A DNA stretch of 20,581 bases from assembly GCA_905201895.1 (NCBI GenBank), contig CAJKPX010000034.1, positions 1-20,581 on the forward strand, given 5' to 3'. Of this stretch, positions 6,230 to 13,252 are shown in pieces. Position numbers and translations under genes: made by a program. The stretch's first letter is position 1, and each line of letters starts with the position of its first letter. The stretch comes from an uncultured Eubacteriales bacterium. Its GTDB lineage: Bacteria; Bacillota; Clostridia; Oscillospirales; CAG-272. The notes under the pieces are model-generated. The model was given only the letters and a program-made list of their open reading frames with translations. It ran no database searches and was not told the DNA's origin.

Positions 6230-7036
6230 TCAGGCGTTTGGCTTTTCGGGCGAGGGAGGGGGCGTTTTGCTGCCACCGCCGCGTTTCATGGCATTCCTGC
6301 CGCCGTCGATCATGATGTTCTCACCGTTGATAAACTGCCCCTTATCGGATGCGATAAAGAGGATCAGATCAATGATCTCCTGCGGTTCTGCGGCTCTGCC
6401 GAGCAGGGTGCTCATATTCGCCATTGCCGCGCGCGTGAGCACGGGACCGGGCGAGACGCAAACGCAACGAATGCCGTATTTCGCGCCGTACTGTGCCAGC
6501 GAGCGTGTCAGCCCATACATGAGTCCGCTCTTGGCGGTAGGGTATTCCACGCCGTAGTGGTCACCCTCTACGCCCGAGATCGAGCCGATGTTGATGATCA
6601 GTCCGCTTCTCTGCTCGCGCATTTGCCGCAGCACCGCGTGCGCAAAATAGAAGGGACCCTTGAGGTTGACGTCGAGCCCCCAATCGTAAACCTCGATCGG
6701 CACGTCGGGAAACTCGGGATACTGTGTCTTGTCCACCTTTTGCATGCGAACTGCCGTGCCGCCCGCGAAATTCGCCATGACGTCGATGCTGCCGAACGCC
6801 TCCACCGCACGGTCGCGCGCATTGCACACCTGTGCGTAGTCGCGCACGTCGCAAAGCACACCGAGCGCGCGTCCGCCGCCCCTCGCATTGATCTCGGCAA
6901 CCTTTTCGGTCAGCACCGCCTCGTTGACGTCGCACATCACCACGTTGCCGCCGAGCGCGGCAAAATTTTGCGCGAACAGCAGTCCCATGCCCGATGCGGC
7001 ACCGGTTGAAATGGCGGTCATGTTCTCAAAATTCAT
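6230..7036 (-). CDS. SDR-family NAD(P)-dependent oxidoreductase
   Basis: 268 residues, start ATG at 7036 preceded by AGGAAGGG. Classical short-chain dehydrogenase/reductase: cofactor motif TGAASGMG (11-18), Asp36 at the end of strand 2 (favours NAD over NADP), NFAGG at 89-93, and catalytic Asn124, Ser152, Tyr165 and Lys169 (YPTAK). The region around residues 95-120 is longer than in FabG-like enzymes and may shape substrate choice. It is the second gene of a two-gene operon, 37 nt after the other SDR. The reaction is oxidation of a hydroxyl or reduction of a carbonyl group; sugar or sugar-acid substrates are plausible given the AraC regulator and nearby esterase, but unproven. Confidence 0.9.
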   Translation of the reverse strand: MNFENMTAISTGAASGMGLLFAQNFAALGGNVVMCDVNEAVLTEKVAEINARGGGRALGVLCDVRDYAQVCNARDRAVEAFGSIDVMANFAGGTAVRMQKVDKTQYPEFPDVPIEVYDWGLDVNLKGPFYFAHAVLRQMREQRSGLIINIGSISGVEGDHYGVEYPTAKSGLMYGLTRSLAQYGAKYGIRCVCVSPGPVLTRAAMANMSTLLGRAAEPQEIIDLILFIASDKGQFINGENIMIDGGRNAMKRGGGSKTPPPSPEKPNA

Positions 7037-7073
7037 GTTTTTTATCCCTTCCTGTATTTCAAATTCCGTTTCT

Positions 7074-7811
7074 TCAGATCTTCTTTCTGCAGCCGTCGAT
7101 CTGGATATTCTGTCCCGAAAGATAGCCGGCACGGTCAGAGGCGAGGAAGCAGATCAGATCGGCGTTCTCCGCGTCGCTTCCCGTTCTGCCCATGTAGGAA
7201 GCCGACGAGGGCTGGGTGAAATCAACGTCCTCCTCGCGCGAGGGGGACACCGTGCCGGGGGAGACCGCGTTTACGCGAACGCCCCGGTCGGCAACCTCCT
7301 TCGCCAGCGCCTTGGTAAAGGAAATGATCGCGCCCTTGGTGGCGGAGTAATGTGCCATCATACGGTTCCCATAAACCCCCGCAACAGACGCCACGTTCAC
7401 GATCCTGCCGTATCCCCGATCGAGCATGCCGGGGAGAACGGCGCGGGTTACGTAGACCGTTCCCATCACGTTGACGTCCAAAAAGCGCTTCCATTCGTCG
7501 ATCGGGGTGTCCACGAACTCGGAATGGCATCTCCAGAGCGCGGCGTTGTTGACCAGAATATCAATTTTCTCAAAATGCGCGAGAGCATCCGAAATCACCT
7601 CGTTCACGCGCGCCTCGTCGCTGACGTCGCAGGAATACACCAAAACGCTACCTGCGCACCCCTCGAGCTCCGCCTTCAGGGCGTTCAGCTTCTCCAAATT
7701 GAGGTCGAGCAAAACCAAGCCTGCGCCGCGGCGGGCAAGCTCCAATGCCGTTGCGCGTCCGATTCCAACCGCCGCACCCGTGACGAGCGCCGTTTTACCT
7801 TGAAAATTCAT
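7074..7811 (-). CDS. SDR-family oxidoreductase, FabG/glucose-dehydrogenase type
   Basis: 245 residues, start ATG 7811 with AAAAGGAG upstream. Complete classical SDR: TGAAVGIG (11-18), Asp36, NNAA (88-91), Asn114, Ser142, Tyr155 and Lys159 (YSATK). Asp36 suggests NAD(H). The length is typical of FabG-like enzymes. It is the first gene of the minus-strand operon, divergent from the AraC-type regulator, which is the usual position of that regulator's target. A role in fatty-acid synthesis is unlikely because no other fab gene is near; a two-step redox conversion of a sugar or polyol with the partner SDR fits better, as inference. Confidence 0.92.
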   Translation of the reverse strand: MNFQGKTALVTGAAVGIGRATALELARRGAGLVLLDLNLEKLNALKAELEGCAGSVLVYSCDVSDEARVNEVISDALAHFEKIDILVNNAALWRCHSEFVDTPIDEWKRFLDVNVMGTVYVTRAVLPGMLDRGYGRIVNVASVAGVYGNRMMAHYSATKGAIISFTKALAKEVADRGVRVNAVSPGTVSPSREEDVDFTQPSSASYMGRTGSDAENADLICFLASDRAGYLSGQNIQIDGCRKKI

Positions 7812-7888
7812 CGTTTTTCTCCTTTTTTGTCATTGCTTTTCAAAAATGCTTTTGGTTTGATCTTTTCGATCCTTTTTTCTGTTTTTTC

Positions 7889-7917
7889 TTGATTTTCCTT
7901 GCAGAAAATGATATAAT
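7889..7917 (+). promoter_or_regulatory. Sigma-A promoter of the AraC-type regulator
   Basis: TTGATT (7889-7894), 17-nt spacer, TATAAT (7912-7917). The 129-nt gap to the divergent SDR operon also holds GATC-TTTTC-GATC (7860-7872). No clear minus-strand -35/-10 pair is seen, which would fit activation by the AraC-type protein. Confidence 0.7.
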
Positions 7918-7940
7918 ACGCTCAAAGAGGGGGTGAGATT

Positions 7941-8696
7941 ATGCGCGAGAAGCTGCGCAATACCGTGATCACCGAGGTGTGCAACCTGTTCACCGTGCAC
8001 TCGCCAAAGGGCAGGCACGTGAAGATCAACAACAGATATTGCTATGGGCTTTCCTTTTGCATCGAGGGGCAGATCACCTACCGCCACAACGGGAGGGAAT
8101 ACGTCTCCAAGCCGGGATACGCCGTGATTCTTCCAGAGGGGCAGACCTACACGCTCACAGGCGACGAGGAGGGGGTATTTCCCGTTATCAATTTCCATTG
8201 TCTCGAGCCGCTCTGTGAGACGCACGCCGTCATTCCGCTCACGCAGGAGCAGAGCTGTCTTGGCGACTACGAGGAGATGCTGCGCTGTGCGCTCACGCAG
8301 AACAACCGGCTACGCCTGATCGGGCTGCTCTACCGCATCCTCGACCGCATTACCTCCTCCGAGTCGGGGACACTGACCCCCGCGCTCGACTATATTGAGG
8401 CGCATTACGACGACCCCACCCTCACAAACGCGCAGCTTGCACAGCAATGCTGCTTTAGTGAGGTCTATTTCCGTCGGCTCTTTCTCGAGCAATTCGGCGT
8501 GACCCCAAAGCAATACGTGATCGAATTCCGCATCAATCGCGCGCGTCAGCTGCTCGAGGGAGGCGATATGAAGATCAACGCCGTCTCACGCATGTGCGGC
8601 TTTTCCAATTCCTATCATTTCAGCCGTGCCTTCAAGCAGCACGTGGGCGTCACTCCAACCGAGTATATGCTCGAAAACCGCACGCCGAGGCTTTGA
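7941..8696 (+). CDS. AraC-family transcriptional regulator with cupin sensor domain
   Basis: 251 residues, start ATG 7941 after GAGGGGGTG. The N-terminal half (1-125) is cupin-like and beta-rich, with GQITYRHNGREY and PGYAVILPEGQ, typical of the sugar-binding arm of AraC proteins. The C-terminal 100 residues carry two helix-turn-helix motifs: LTNAQLAQQCCFSEVYFRRL and INAVSRMCGFSNSYHFSRAF, followed by the usual GVTPTEY. It is divergent from the SDR operon and probably controls it in response to a small carbohydrate-like ligand. The ligand is unknown. Confidence 0.92.
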   Translation: MREKLRNTVITEVCNLFTVHSPKGRHVKINNRYCYGLSFCIEGQITYRHNGREYVSKPGYAVILPEGQTYTLTGDEEGVFPVINFHCLEPLCETHAVIPLTQEQSCLGDYEEMLRCALTQNNRLRLIGLLYRILDRITSSESGTLTPALDYIEAHYDDPTLTNAQLAQQCCFSEVYFRRLFLEQFGVTPKQYVIEFRINRARQLLEGGDMKINAVSRMCGFSNSYHFSRAFKQHVGVTPTEYMLENRTPRL

Positions 8697-8927
8697 GTCA
8701 CAATCCTATTTTACAACCGAGCCCTGCTAATGTCAATATCAAAAGTGATATCGTATTGATAAAAACGATTTTTTGAGTTGGCGTTGGGGGGCTTTTTTTG
8801 CGCGTTTTATGAAATCAATCAATCAAGTCCGCGTAGGTCATCGCGCATCGCATGCATGAGCGCTACACCTACGGGATGCTGCATCCTTCGGACGAGCACA
8901 TCGGGAACGAAAAAAATCAGGATTAAC
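8697..8927. other. Intergenic region with a possible gene remnant
   Basis: No complete gene. At 8837-8926 one frame reads a plausible C-terminal end (HERYTYGMLHPSDEHIGNEK, then stop), but TAG at 8834 precedes it and no ribosome binding site is seen, so it may be a scrap of a deleted gene. A weak TATCA/TGATA hairpin near 8741 and a T-run at 8771-8800 may end the AraC transcript. The competing open frame starting at 8778 has no family signature. Confidence 0.35.
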
Positions 8928-8976
8928 AAAACGCAAACAAATCGTCAAACAATTGCAAACAACGGCGCGGTAAAAT
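8928..8976 (+). promoter_or_regulatory. Probable response-regulator operator with three CAAACAA repeats
   Basis: CAAACAA occurs at 8934-8940, 8946-8952 and 8956-8962, about one helical turn apart, directly before TAAAAT (8971-8976). No good -35 hexamer is present. Tandem direct repeats of this spacing are the usual binding layout for OmpR/PhoB-type regulators. The 14-mer AAAACGCAAACAAA (8928-8941) recurs at 9939-9952 before the response-regulator gene. Confidence 0.55.
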
Positions 8977-9013
8977 ATAGCTGTTAATGAAACAAAGAAA
9001 GAGGTAATTCAAA

Positions 9014-9379
9014 ATGAACAAAAACGATCAGCAATTTATCGCACAGAGAATTCGCACGCAGTATATGGAAAAGCAGACCACCGAGCTGGATGCACTCCGC
9101 GCGCTTGACAGCAAGGTGCGCCGTCCCGCCGTGGTGTTCTCGTCGGTGCTCGGCAGCATCGGCGCGATCGTGATGGGCGCGGGCATGAGCCTTGTGATGA
9201 CAGACATCGGTGCCATGCTCGGTATCGCCGCCGCACTTCCGATCGGCATCGGCGTTGGCGTGGTGGGTCTTGCCATTGCGCTTGTCAATGTTCCGCTTCA
9301 CCGCGCAATCCTTGAGCGTCGCAAAAAGAAATATGCAGGCGAAATTCTGCGCTTGAGCGACGCGATCATCAGCAAATAA
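9014..9379 (+). CDS. Small two-helix membrane protein, paralogue of the gene at 12691
   Basis: 121 residues, start ATG 9014 after AAAGAGG. A charged N-terminal part (1-35) is followed by two hydrophobic segments (about 38-62 and 68-92) joined by TDIGAM, then a basic C-terminal helix ending in ILRLSDAIIS. The region around GAGMSLVMTDIGA is nearly identical to the protein at 12691 (GLGMSLVMSDLGA), and both ends also match, so the two are paralogues. I recognise the pattern as a recurrent uncharacterised family in Clostridia but know no function. It is first in an operon with the helical protein 29 nt downstream, and its promoter shares sequence with that of the two-component system. Confidence 0.85.
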   Translation: MNKNDQQFIAQRIRTQYMEKQTTELDALRALDSKVRRPAVVFSSVLGSIGAIVMGAGMSLVMTDIGAMLGIAAALPIGIGVGVVGLAIALVNVPLHRAILERRKKKYAGEILRLSDAIISK

Positions 9380-9408
9380 GAAGCAAAAGAAGAAGGAAAA
9401 AGGTTAAA

Positions 9409-9717
9409 ATGGGAATCAAGGCATTTTTCAAGAAGGCGTTTGGTGACATGAAGGCAAGCGCAAAGGCGCAGCATGAGGTCGACCGCGCAGAGTTTGCGGC
9501 GGCAAAGGCGGAAGCAAAAGCCAACTTTGAGGAGAACAGAGGGCGCAACACTTATGCAAAGGCGAAGGCAGACGCCAAGAAAAGCTGGGATGATGCCCAT
9601 ATGAGGCCCGCACAGAGAGCGGCAAAGGAGCAGGAGGTACGTGACGCAAGAATTGCAGAGGCGCAGGCAAGAACCGAAGTAGCCAACGCTCGTTACGATG
9701 CTGCAAAGAAGAAATAA
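9409..9717 (+). CDS. Small Ala/Lys/Glu-rich helical protein
   Basis: 102 residues, start ATG 9409 after AGAAGGAAAAAGG. After a short amphipathic start (MGIKAFFKKAFGDM) the chain is almost only Ala, Lys, Glu, Asp and Arg and should be one long helix or coiled coil; there is no Cys and almost no Gly. It has no signal peptide or membrane segment; the amphipathic N-terminus could touch a membrane. Co-transcription with the small membrane protein suggests that the two act together, possibly in the response governed by the nearby two-component system. No family recognised. Confidence 0.8.
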   Translation: MGIKAFFKKAFGDMKASAKAQHEVDRAEFAAAKAEAKANFEENRGRNTYAKAKADAKKSWDDAHMRPAQRAAKEQEVRDARIAEAQARTEVANARYDAAKKK

Positions 9718-9794
9718 GAGGAACGGCATAAGCGGGGCGCACGGGATGCGGCTCGCTTGTGTTGCGTTTACAGATCAAAACGGGGGAGTTAAAA

Positions 9795-9959
9795 ATGAAC
9801 GCCATTGAAATCAGAAATCCCGGGACTCGGCGCGTGCAGCCGCGTGATCCTGCGCAGGAGCGCGTTGGTGTAAAAAAATTGGGGGCTGTCGACCCAATGC
9901 AATTCGCATTTGAGACACCCTCTTTTTTTGAAAAAGCCAAAACGCAAACAAAATCTTAA
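9795..9959 (+). CDS. Possible 54-residue ORF, doubtful
   Basis: ATG 9795 is preceded by GGGGGAG at good spacing, and the frame runs to TAA 9957-9959. The product is polar and Pro/Arg/Gln-rich without recognised features, and its second half is encoded across the hairpin at 9879-9930, which argues against a real gene. It could be the start of a deleted gene that now runs into the terminator. Confidence 0.25.
   Translation: MNAIEIRNPGTRRVQPRDPAQERVGVKKLGAVDPMQFAFETPSFFEKAKTQTKS
9879..9931 (+). terminator. Intrinsic terminator before the two-component operon
   Basis: GGG-TGTC on the left pairs with GACA-CCC on the right, with an inner AATGC/GCATT stem, and seven Ts follow. The architecture (G-rich outer stem, AATGC inner stem) resembles the hairpin at 6141-6189. 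Confidence 0.65.
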
Positions 9960-9976
9960 CATTTGTGTGCTATAAT
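9939..9976 (+). promoter_or_regulatory. Promoter and likely autoregulatory site of the two-component operon
   Basis: An extended -10 (TGC-TATAAT, 9968-9976) lacks a matching -35. Instead AAAACGCAAACAAA (9939-9952), identical to 8928-8941, and CTTAACA (9955-9961) lie upstream, at the place where an OmpR-type activator would bind. Confidence 0.55.
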
Positions 9977-10013
9977 AGGGGCAGAAAATCCAAAAAGTTG
10001 CGGAGGGATGGAA

Positions 10014-10685
10014 ATGTTCAAAATTTTGGTTGTGGAGGACGATCGCGACCTCAACCGCAGCATCTGCTCGTTTCTCGGGCAGAGCGGCTATGAGGCGGTG
10101 GGGTGTCTTGGTGCCGAGGAGGCGTATGACGAGATGTACAGAGCCACCTTCGATCTCATCATTTCGGATATTATGATGCCGGGGATCGACGGCTTCGAGC
10201 TTGCCAAAACCGTTCGCTCGCTCAACAGCGACATTCCGATTCTGTTTGTCAGCGCACGCGACGATTTTGCCTCAAAGCAGCGTGGCTTCCGCATCGGCAT
10301 CGACGATTATATGACCAAGCCCATCGACCTCGACGAGCTCTTTTTGCGCATCGGTGCGCTGCTGCGTCGCTCCAAGATCGCCTCAAGCCGAAGGCTCGAG
10401 GTGGGGAATTTCATCATGGACGCCGACGAGCGCACCGCAACCCTCAACGGGGAGGAGATCGCGCTCACGGCACGTGAGTTCGACCTGCTCTATAAGCTCC
10501 TATCCTATCCCAAAAAGACCTTCACGCGCACCCAGCTCATGGACGAATTCTGGGACGTGGACACCCAAACGGGCACGCGCACGGTCGACGTTTACATGAC
10601 CAAGCTGCGCGCAAAGCTTGCCGATTGCGAGTCCTTTGAGATCCGCACCGTGCATGGGCTGGGCTATAAGGCGGTGATTAAATGA
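10014..10685 (+). CDS. OmpR/PhoB-family response regulator
   Basis: 223 residues. ATG 10014 is chosen over ATG 10008 because GGAGGG (10002-10007) is correctly spaced only for the former. The receiver domain shows the acidic pocket VVEDD (6-10), phosphoacceptor Asp52 (SDIMMPG) and Lys102 (MTKP). The C-terminal winged helix includes LTAREFDLLYKLL and the closing VHGLGYK. It is phosphorylated by the kinase encoded next, whose start codon overlaps its stop (ATGA). The direct repeats before this operon and before 9014 are the likely binding sites. Confidence 0.95.
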   Translation: MFKILVVEDDRDLNRSICSFLGQSGYEAVGCLGAEEAYDEMYRATFDLIISDIMMPGIDGFELAKTVRSLNSDIPILFVSARDDFASKQRGFRIGIDDYMTKPIDLDELFLRIGALLRRSKIASSRRLEVGNFIMDADERTATLNGEEIALTAREFDLLYKLLSYPKKTFTRTQLMDEFWDVDTQTGTRTVDVYMTKLRAKLADCESFEIRTVHGLGYKAVIK

Positions 10686-11779
10686 AGGGGTCAGGGCTTG
10701 GCAGGCATATCCTGCGGGCAATTTATCATTATTTTCTGTTCTTTTGTCTCACGGCGTTTCTCGTCACCTGCACCACCGCGCTTTTCGTCAGCGTGCTCTC
10801 CGAAACGCTTGCCATCGAGCTCACGGGCGAGAACCTGCAAACAGCGGCAAAGCTCACACTGCTCAACGTGATCGCATTGAGCGTGCTTTTCACGGCGATC
10901 GACGCCATTCGACGAAAGCTGACCACCGAGCGCGTAACAAGGCATATCACCACAGCCGCGCGCGAGATCGTGAAGGGGGACTTTGACGTGCGCATCGCGC
11001 CGATCAGCAGTCTTTCGGCGGACGAAAACTACAACGTGATCATTGATTGCTTCAACACCATGGCGTCCGAGCTTGCGAGCGTGGAGACTCTGCGCACCGA
11101 TTTCGTTGCCAACGTTTCGCATGAGATGAAAACACCGCTTGCCGTGATCCAAAGCTACGGCACGCTCCTGCAAGCGCCCGCAATCAGCGAGGAGGAGCGC
11201 ATCGAATATGCACGCGCGGTGAGCCGCGCCTCGCGCCGCCTTGCCGATATGATGACCAATATCCTTAAGCTCAACCGCCTGGAAAATCAGCAGATTTACC
11301 CCAAGGCAGAGGTTTTTGATCTGGGTGAGCAGCTTTGCGAGTGTCTGCTGCAATATGAGGACGTTTGGGAATCGCGCGGCATAGAGCTTGAAACCGAGAT
11401 CGCCGAGGACATCCGTGTTTCTGCCGACGCCGAGCTGCTTTCGCTCGTCTGGAGCAATCTCCTCTCCAACGCCTTCAAGTTTACCGAGCGCGGCGGGCGC
11501 GTTTCGGTTTCTCTTGTGGCAGACGAGCGCTACGCAACCGTTTGCGTGCGCGACACGGGCTGCGGTATGTCACCCGAGGTGGGGGCACATATTTTTGAAA
11601 AGTTCTATCAGGGCGACACCTCACACGCCACCGACGGCAACGGGCTGGGTCTTGCGCTCGTGCGCCGCGTGGTCGACATTCTCGAGGGCGAGGTCTCGGT
11701 TGAGAGTTCCGTTGGGGTTGGGTCAGCCTTCAGCGTTCGGATCAGGAGGATGGGAAATGAATTGGAAGCGACTCGCTAA
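10682..11779 (+). CDS. Membrane sensor histidine kinase, HisKA type
   Basis: 365 residues; the start overlaps the regulator stop by 4 nt. Two membrane segments (about 12-35 and 52-70) enclose a very short external loop of about 17 residues, so the signal is probably sensed within the membrane or through a partner. A HAMP-like linker follows, then the H-box FVANVSHEMKTPL with His147, N-box NLLSNAFKF, G1 DTGCGM and G2 GNGLGLAL. All catalytic motifs are intact. The two membrane proteins downstream in the same operon are candidate sensory partners. Confidence 0.95.
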   Translation: MKGSGLGRHILRAIYHYFLFFCLTAFLVTCTTALFVSVLSETLAIELTGENLQTAAKLTLLNVIALSVLFTAIDAIRRKLTTERVTRHITTAAREIVKGDFDVRIAPISSLSADENYNVIIDCFNTMASELASVETLRTDFVANVSHEMKTPLAVIQSYGTLLQAPAISEEERIEYARAVSRASRRLADMMTNILKLNRLENQQIYPKAEVFDLGEQLCECLLQYEDVWESRGIELETEIAEDIRVSADAELLSLVWSNLLSNAFKFTERGGRVSVSLVADERYATVCVRDTGCGMSPEVGAHIFEKFYQGDTSHATDGNGLGLALVRRVVDILEGEVSVESSVGVGSAFSVRIRRMGNELEATR

Positions 11780-12665
11780 CGCAATTTTGTTTCCGCCGAT
11801 GGCGCTGCTGATCGTGCTGCTCCCGATCGCTACACTTCTGCTCGTTTGGGCAATGCTGGTGGCGGGAACCGAGTCACCTCTCGCGATCACTTCCTACGTG
11901 CTTGCGGCGTACACGCTCACGGTCTGGTGCTGTCGCACGCCTGCGCTGATCGCATTTTTTCGGCAGGTCAGACGCGAAAACAAATACGTGGTGCGTTGGT
12001 TGGGTGACGACCGCCTGCGCATGAACGTTTCGCTCCACGGAGCATTCATATGGAACGTGATCTATGCGATTTTTCAAATCTGCCTCGGTATCTTCCACCG
12101 CACCTTTTGGTTTGGGTCGATCGGGTGCTATTATCTCTGCCTTGCCGCCATGCGCTATTTTCTCGCGCGCTACACCCGACGCCACCGCGCAGGTGAGGAA
12201 ATGCGCGAGGAGCTCATGCGCTACTGTGCCTGCGGCTGGGTGCTCTTGCCTATGAACCTGGCGCTTATGCTGATCGTGTTTTTTATGCTCTATTGGAACC
12301 GCACCTTCCATCACCACGAGATCACCGTGATTGCGATGGCGGCATACACCTTCACGGCGTTTGTGCTTGCTGTGATCAACATTGTCAAATACCGCAAATA
12401 TCAGAGCCCCGTCTATTCGGCAACCAAGGCAATCAGCCTCGCGGCGGCGTGTGTTTCGATGCTCACGCTTGAGTCGACCATGCTCACCACATGGGGGGAG
12501 GGAGAGAGTCCGCTCTTTCGGCGGATCATGCTCGCGGCAACGGGGGTTACAGTTTCGCTGTTTGTGCTCGCCATGGCAATTGTTATGATTCTGCGCGGCG
12601 GACGGAGGCTTCGTGCGATCAAGGGAGACGGCGAGACGAAAAAAGACGCACGTGTTGAAGAATAG
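11757..12665 (+). CDS. Multi-pass membrane protein of a two-component operon
   Basis: 302 residues, start ATG 11757 after AGGAGG, overlapping the kinase gene by 23 nt, which implies translational coupling. About seven hydrophobic segments are visible; the loops are basic and Arg-rich. HHHEITVIAMAAYTFTAF and LTLESTMLTTWGEGE are conspicuous segments that suggest a defined function, but I know no activity for this family. As part of the kinase operon it may be the sensor partner or a target for self-adjustment. The same frame is open further upstream, but only as a shadow of the kinase gene. Confidence 0.88.
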   Translation: MNWKRLANAILFPPMALLIVLLPIATLLLVWAMLVAGTESPLAITSYVLAAYTLTVWCCRTPALIAFFRQVRRENKYVVRWLGDDRLRMNVSLHGAFIWNVIYAIFQICLGIFHRTFWFGSIGCYYLCLAAMRYFLARYTRRHRAGEEMREELMRYCACGWVLLPMNLALMLIVFFMLYWNRTFHHHEITVIAMAAYTFTAFVLAVINIVKYRKYQSPVYSATKAISLAAACVSMLTLESTMLTTWGEGESPLFRRIMLAATGVTVSLFVLAMAIVMILRGGRRLRAIKGDGETKKDARVEE

Positions 12666-12690
12666 AACGAAAATTGAGAGGAAATGGAAC

Positions 12691-13101
12691 GTGGAAAATG
12701 AAAAGAAGGGCGGATTTTCCTACACCTACTCCGCAGGGGAGCAGGCGGAAATCCGCAAAATTCGTGAAAAGTATGCGCCGCGTGAGGTGAGCGAGGGCGA
12801 TAAGCTGGAGCGGTTGCGCCGCCTCGACGCCTCCGCCTCGCAAAAAGCCCAACTTTGGGCGCTGGTGCTCGGTGTGCTGGGTGCACTGGTCATGGGGCTT
12901 GGCATGAGCCTTGTGATGAGCGACCTCGGTGCCAAGCTTGGGCTGGGGGCTGACCTGATTCTGCTGCTCGGCATCGGTATCGGGGTGCTCGGATGCGTTG
13001 CGGTGGCGCTTGCCTATCCGCTCTATGGGCTGATCCTGCGACGCGAGCGTGCAAGGATCGCGCCCGAGGTGCTTCGTCTGACCGACGAGCTGATGAAATA
13101 A
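12691..13101 (+). CDS. Small two-helix membrane protein, paralogue of the gene at 9014
   Basis: 136 residues from GTG 12691, which has GAGAGG about 10 nt upstream; the ATG at 12684 is out of frame. A charged N-terminal region (1-55) of about 15 residues more than in the paralogue precedes two membrane segments (about 58-82 and 88-112) and a tail ending in APEVLRLTDELMK. It is the last gene of the two-component operon, 25 nt after the preceding stop. The decayed piece at 6031-6122 matches its 3' end. A role linked to envelope-stress signalling is possible, inferred from context only. Confidence 0.85.
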   Translation: MENEKKGGFSYTYSAGEQAEIRKIREKYAPREVSEGDKLERLRRLDASASQKAQLWALVLGVLGALVMGLGMSLVMSDLGAKLGLGADLILLLGIGIGVLGCVAVALAYPLYGLILRRERARIAPEVLRLTDELMK

Positions 13102-13147
13102 ACGAACGCTTGTGAGAAAAAAGGTGAATTGAATGTAATTTGCTCTG

Positions 13148-13178
13148 CACCGCAAAAACGCCTTTCGGTTTTGCGGTG
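13148..13178 (+). terminator. Hairpin after the two-component operon
   Basis: CACCGCAAAA (13148-13157) pairs perfectly with TTTTGCGGTG (13169-13178). It lies 46 nt after the last stop codon of the operon; no T-run follows, so its termination strength is uncertain. Confidence 0.5.
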
Positions 13179-13187
13179 AGGGAAGGG

Positions 13188-13237
13188 GCAGGGTGAGGGA
13201 GCGAAGCTTTTTTGAAAGCTTCGCTCCCTCACCCTGC
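13188..13237. terminator. Perfect 23-bp hairpin between convergent genes
   Basis: The arms 13188-13210 and 13215-13237 are exact complements with a TTTG loop; the stem includes GGGAGCGAAGCTTT. It lies between the plus-strand operon ending at 13101 and the minus-strand gene ending at 13253 and can fold on either strand. It shares the GGGAGCGA core with the hairpin at 6141. Confidence 0.8.
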
Positions 13238-13252
13238 AATCATTTTAACCCT

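Noticed and set aside
4336..6276. 646-codon minus-strand open frame
   Set aside because: It runs antisense to a lipoprotein and the SGNH esterase, both with clear motifs and ribosome sites; its own translation has no family signature and reflects GC-rich codon bias.
7074..7811. FabG of fatty-acid synthesis
   Set aside because: The SDR motifs fit, but no other fatty-acid gene is near, Asp36 favours NAD, and the gene pairs with another SDR and an AraC-type regulator.
8934..8962. CRISPR-like repeats
   Set aside because: The three CAAACAA units are 7 nt long with 3-5 nt gaps, far too short for a CRISPR array; an operator is the better reading.
11388..11756. Upstream extension of the membrane-protein gene
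   Set aside because: The frame is open but lies inside the kinase gene in another frame; AGGAGG at 11744-11749 fixes the start at 11757.
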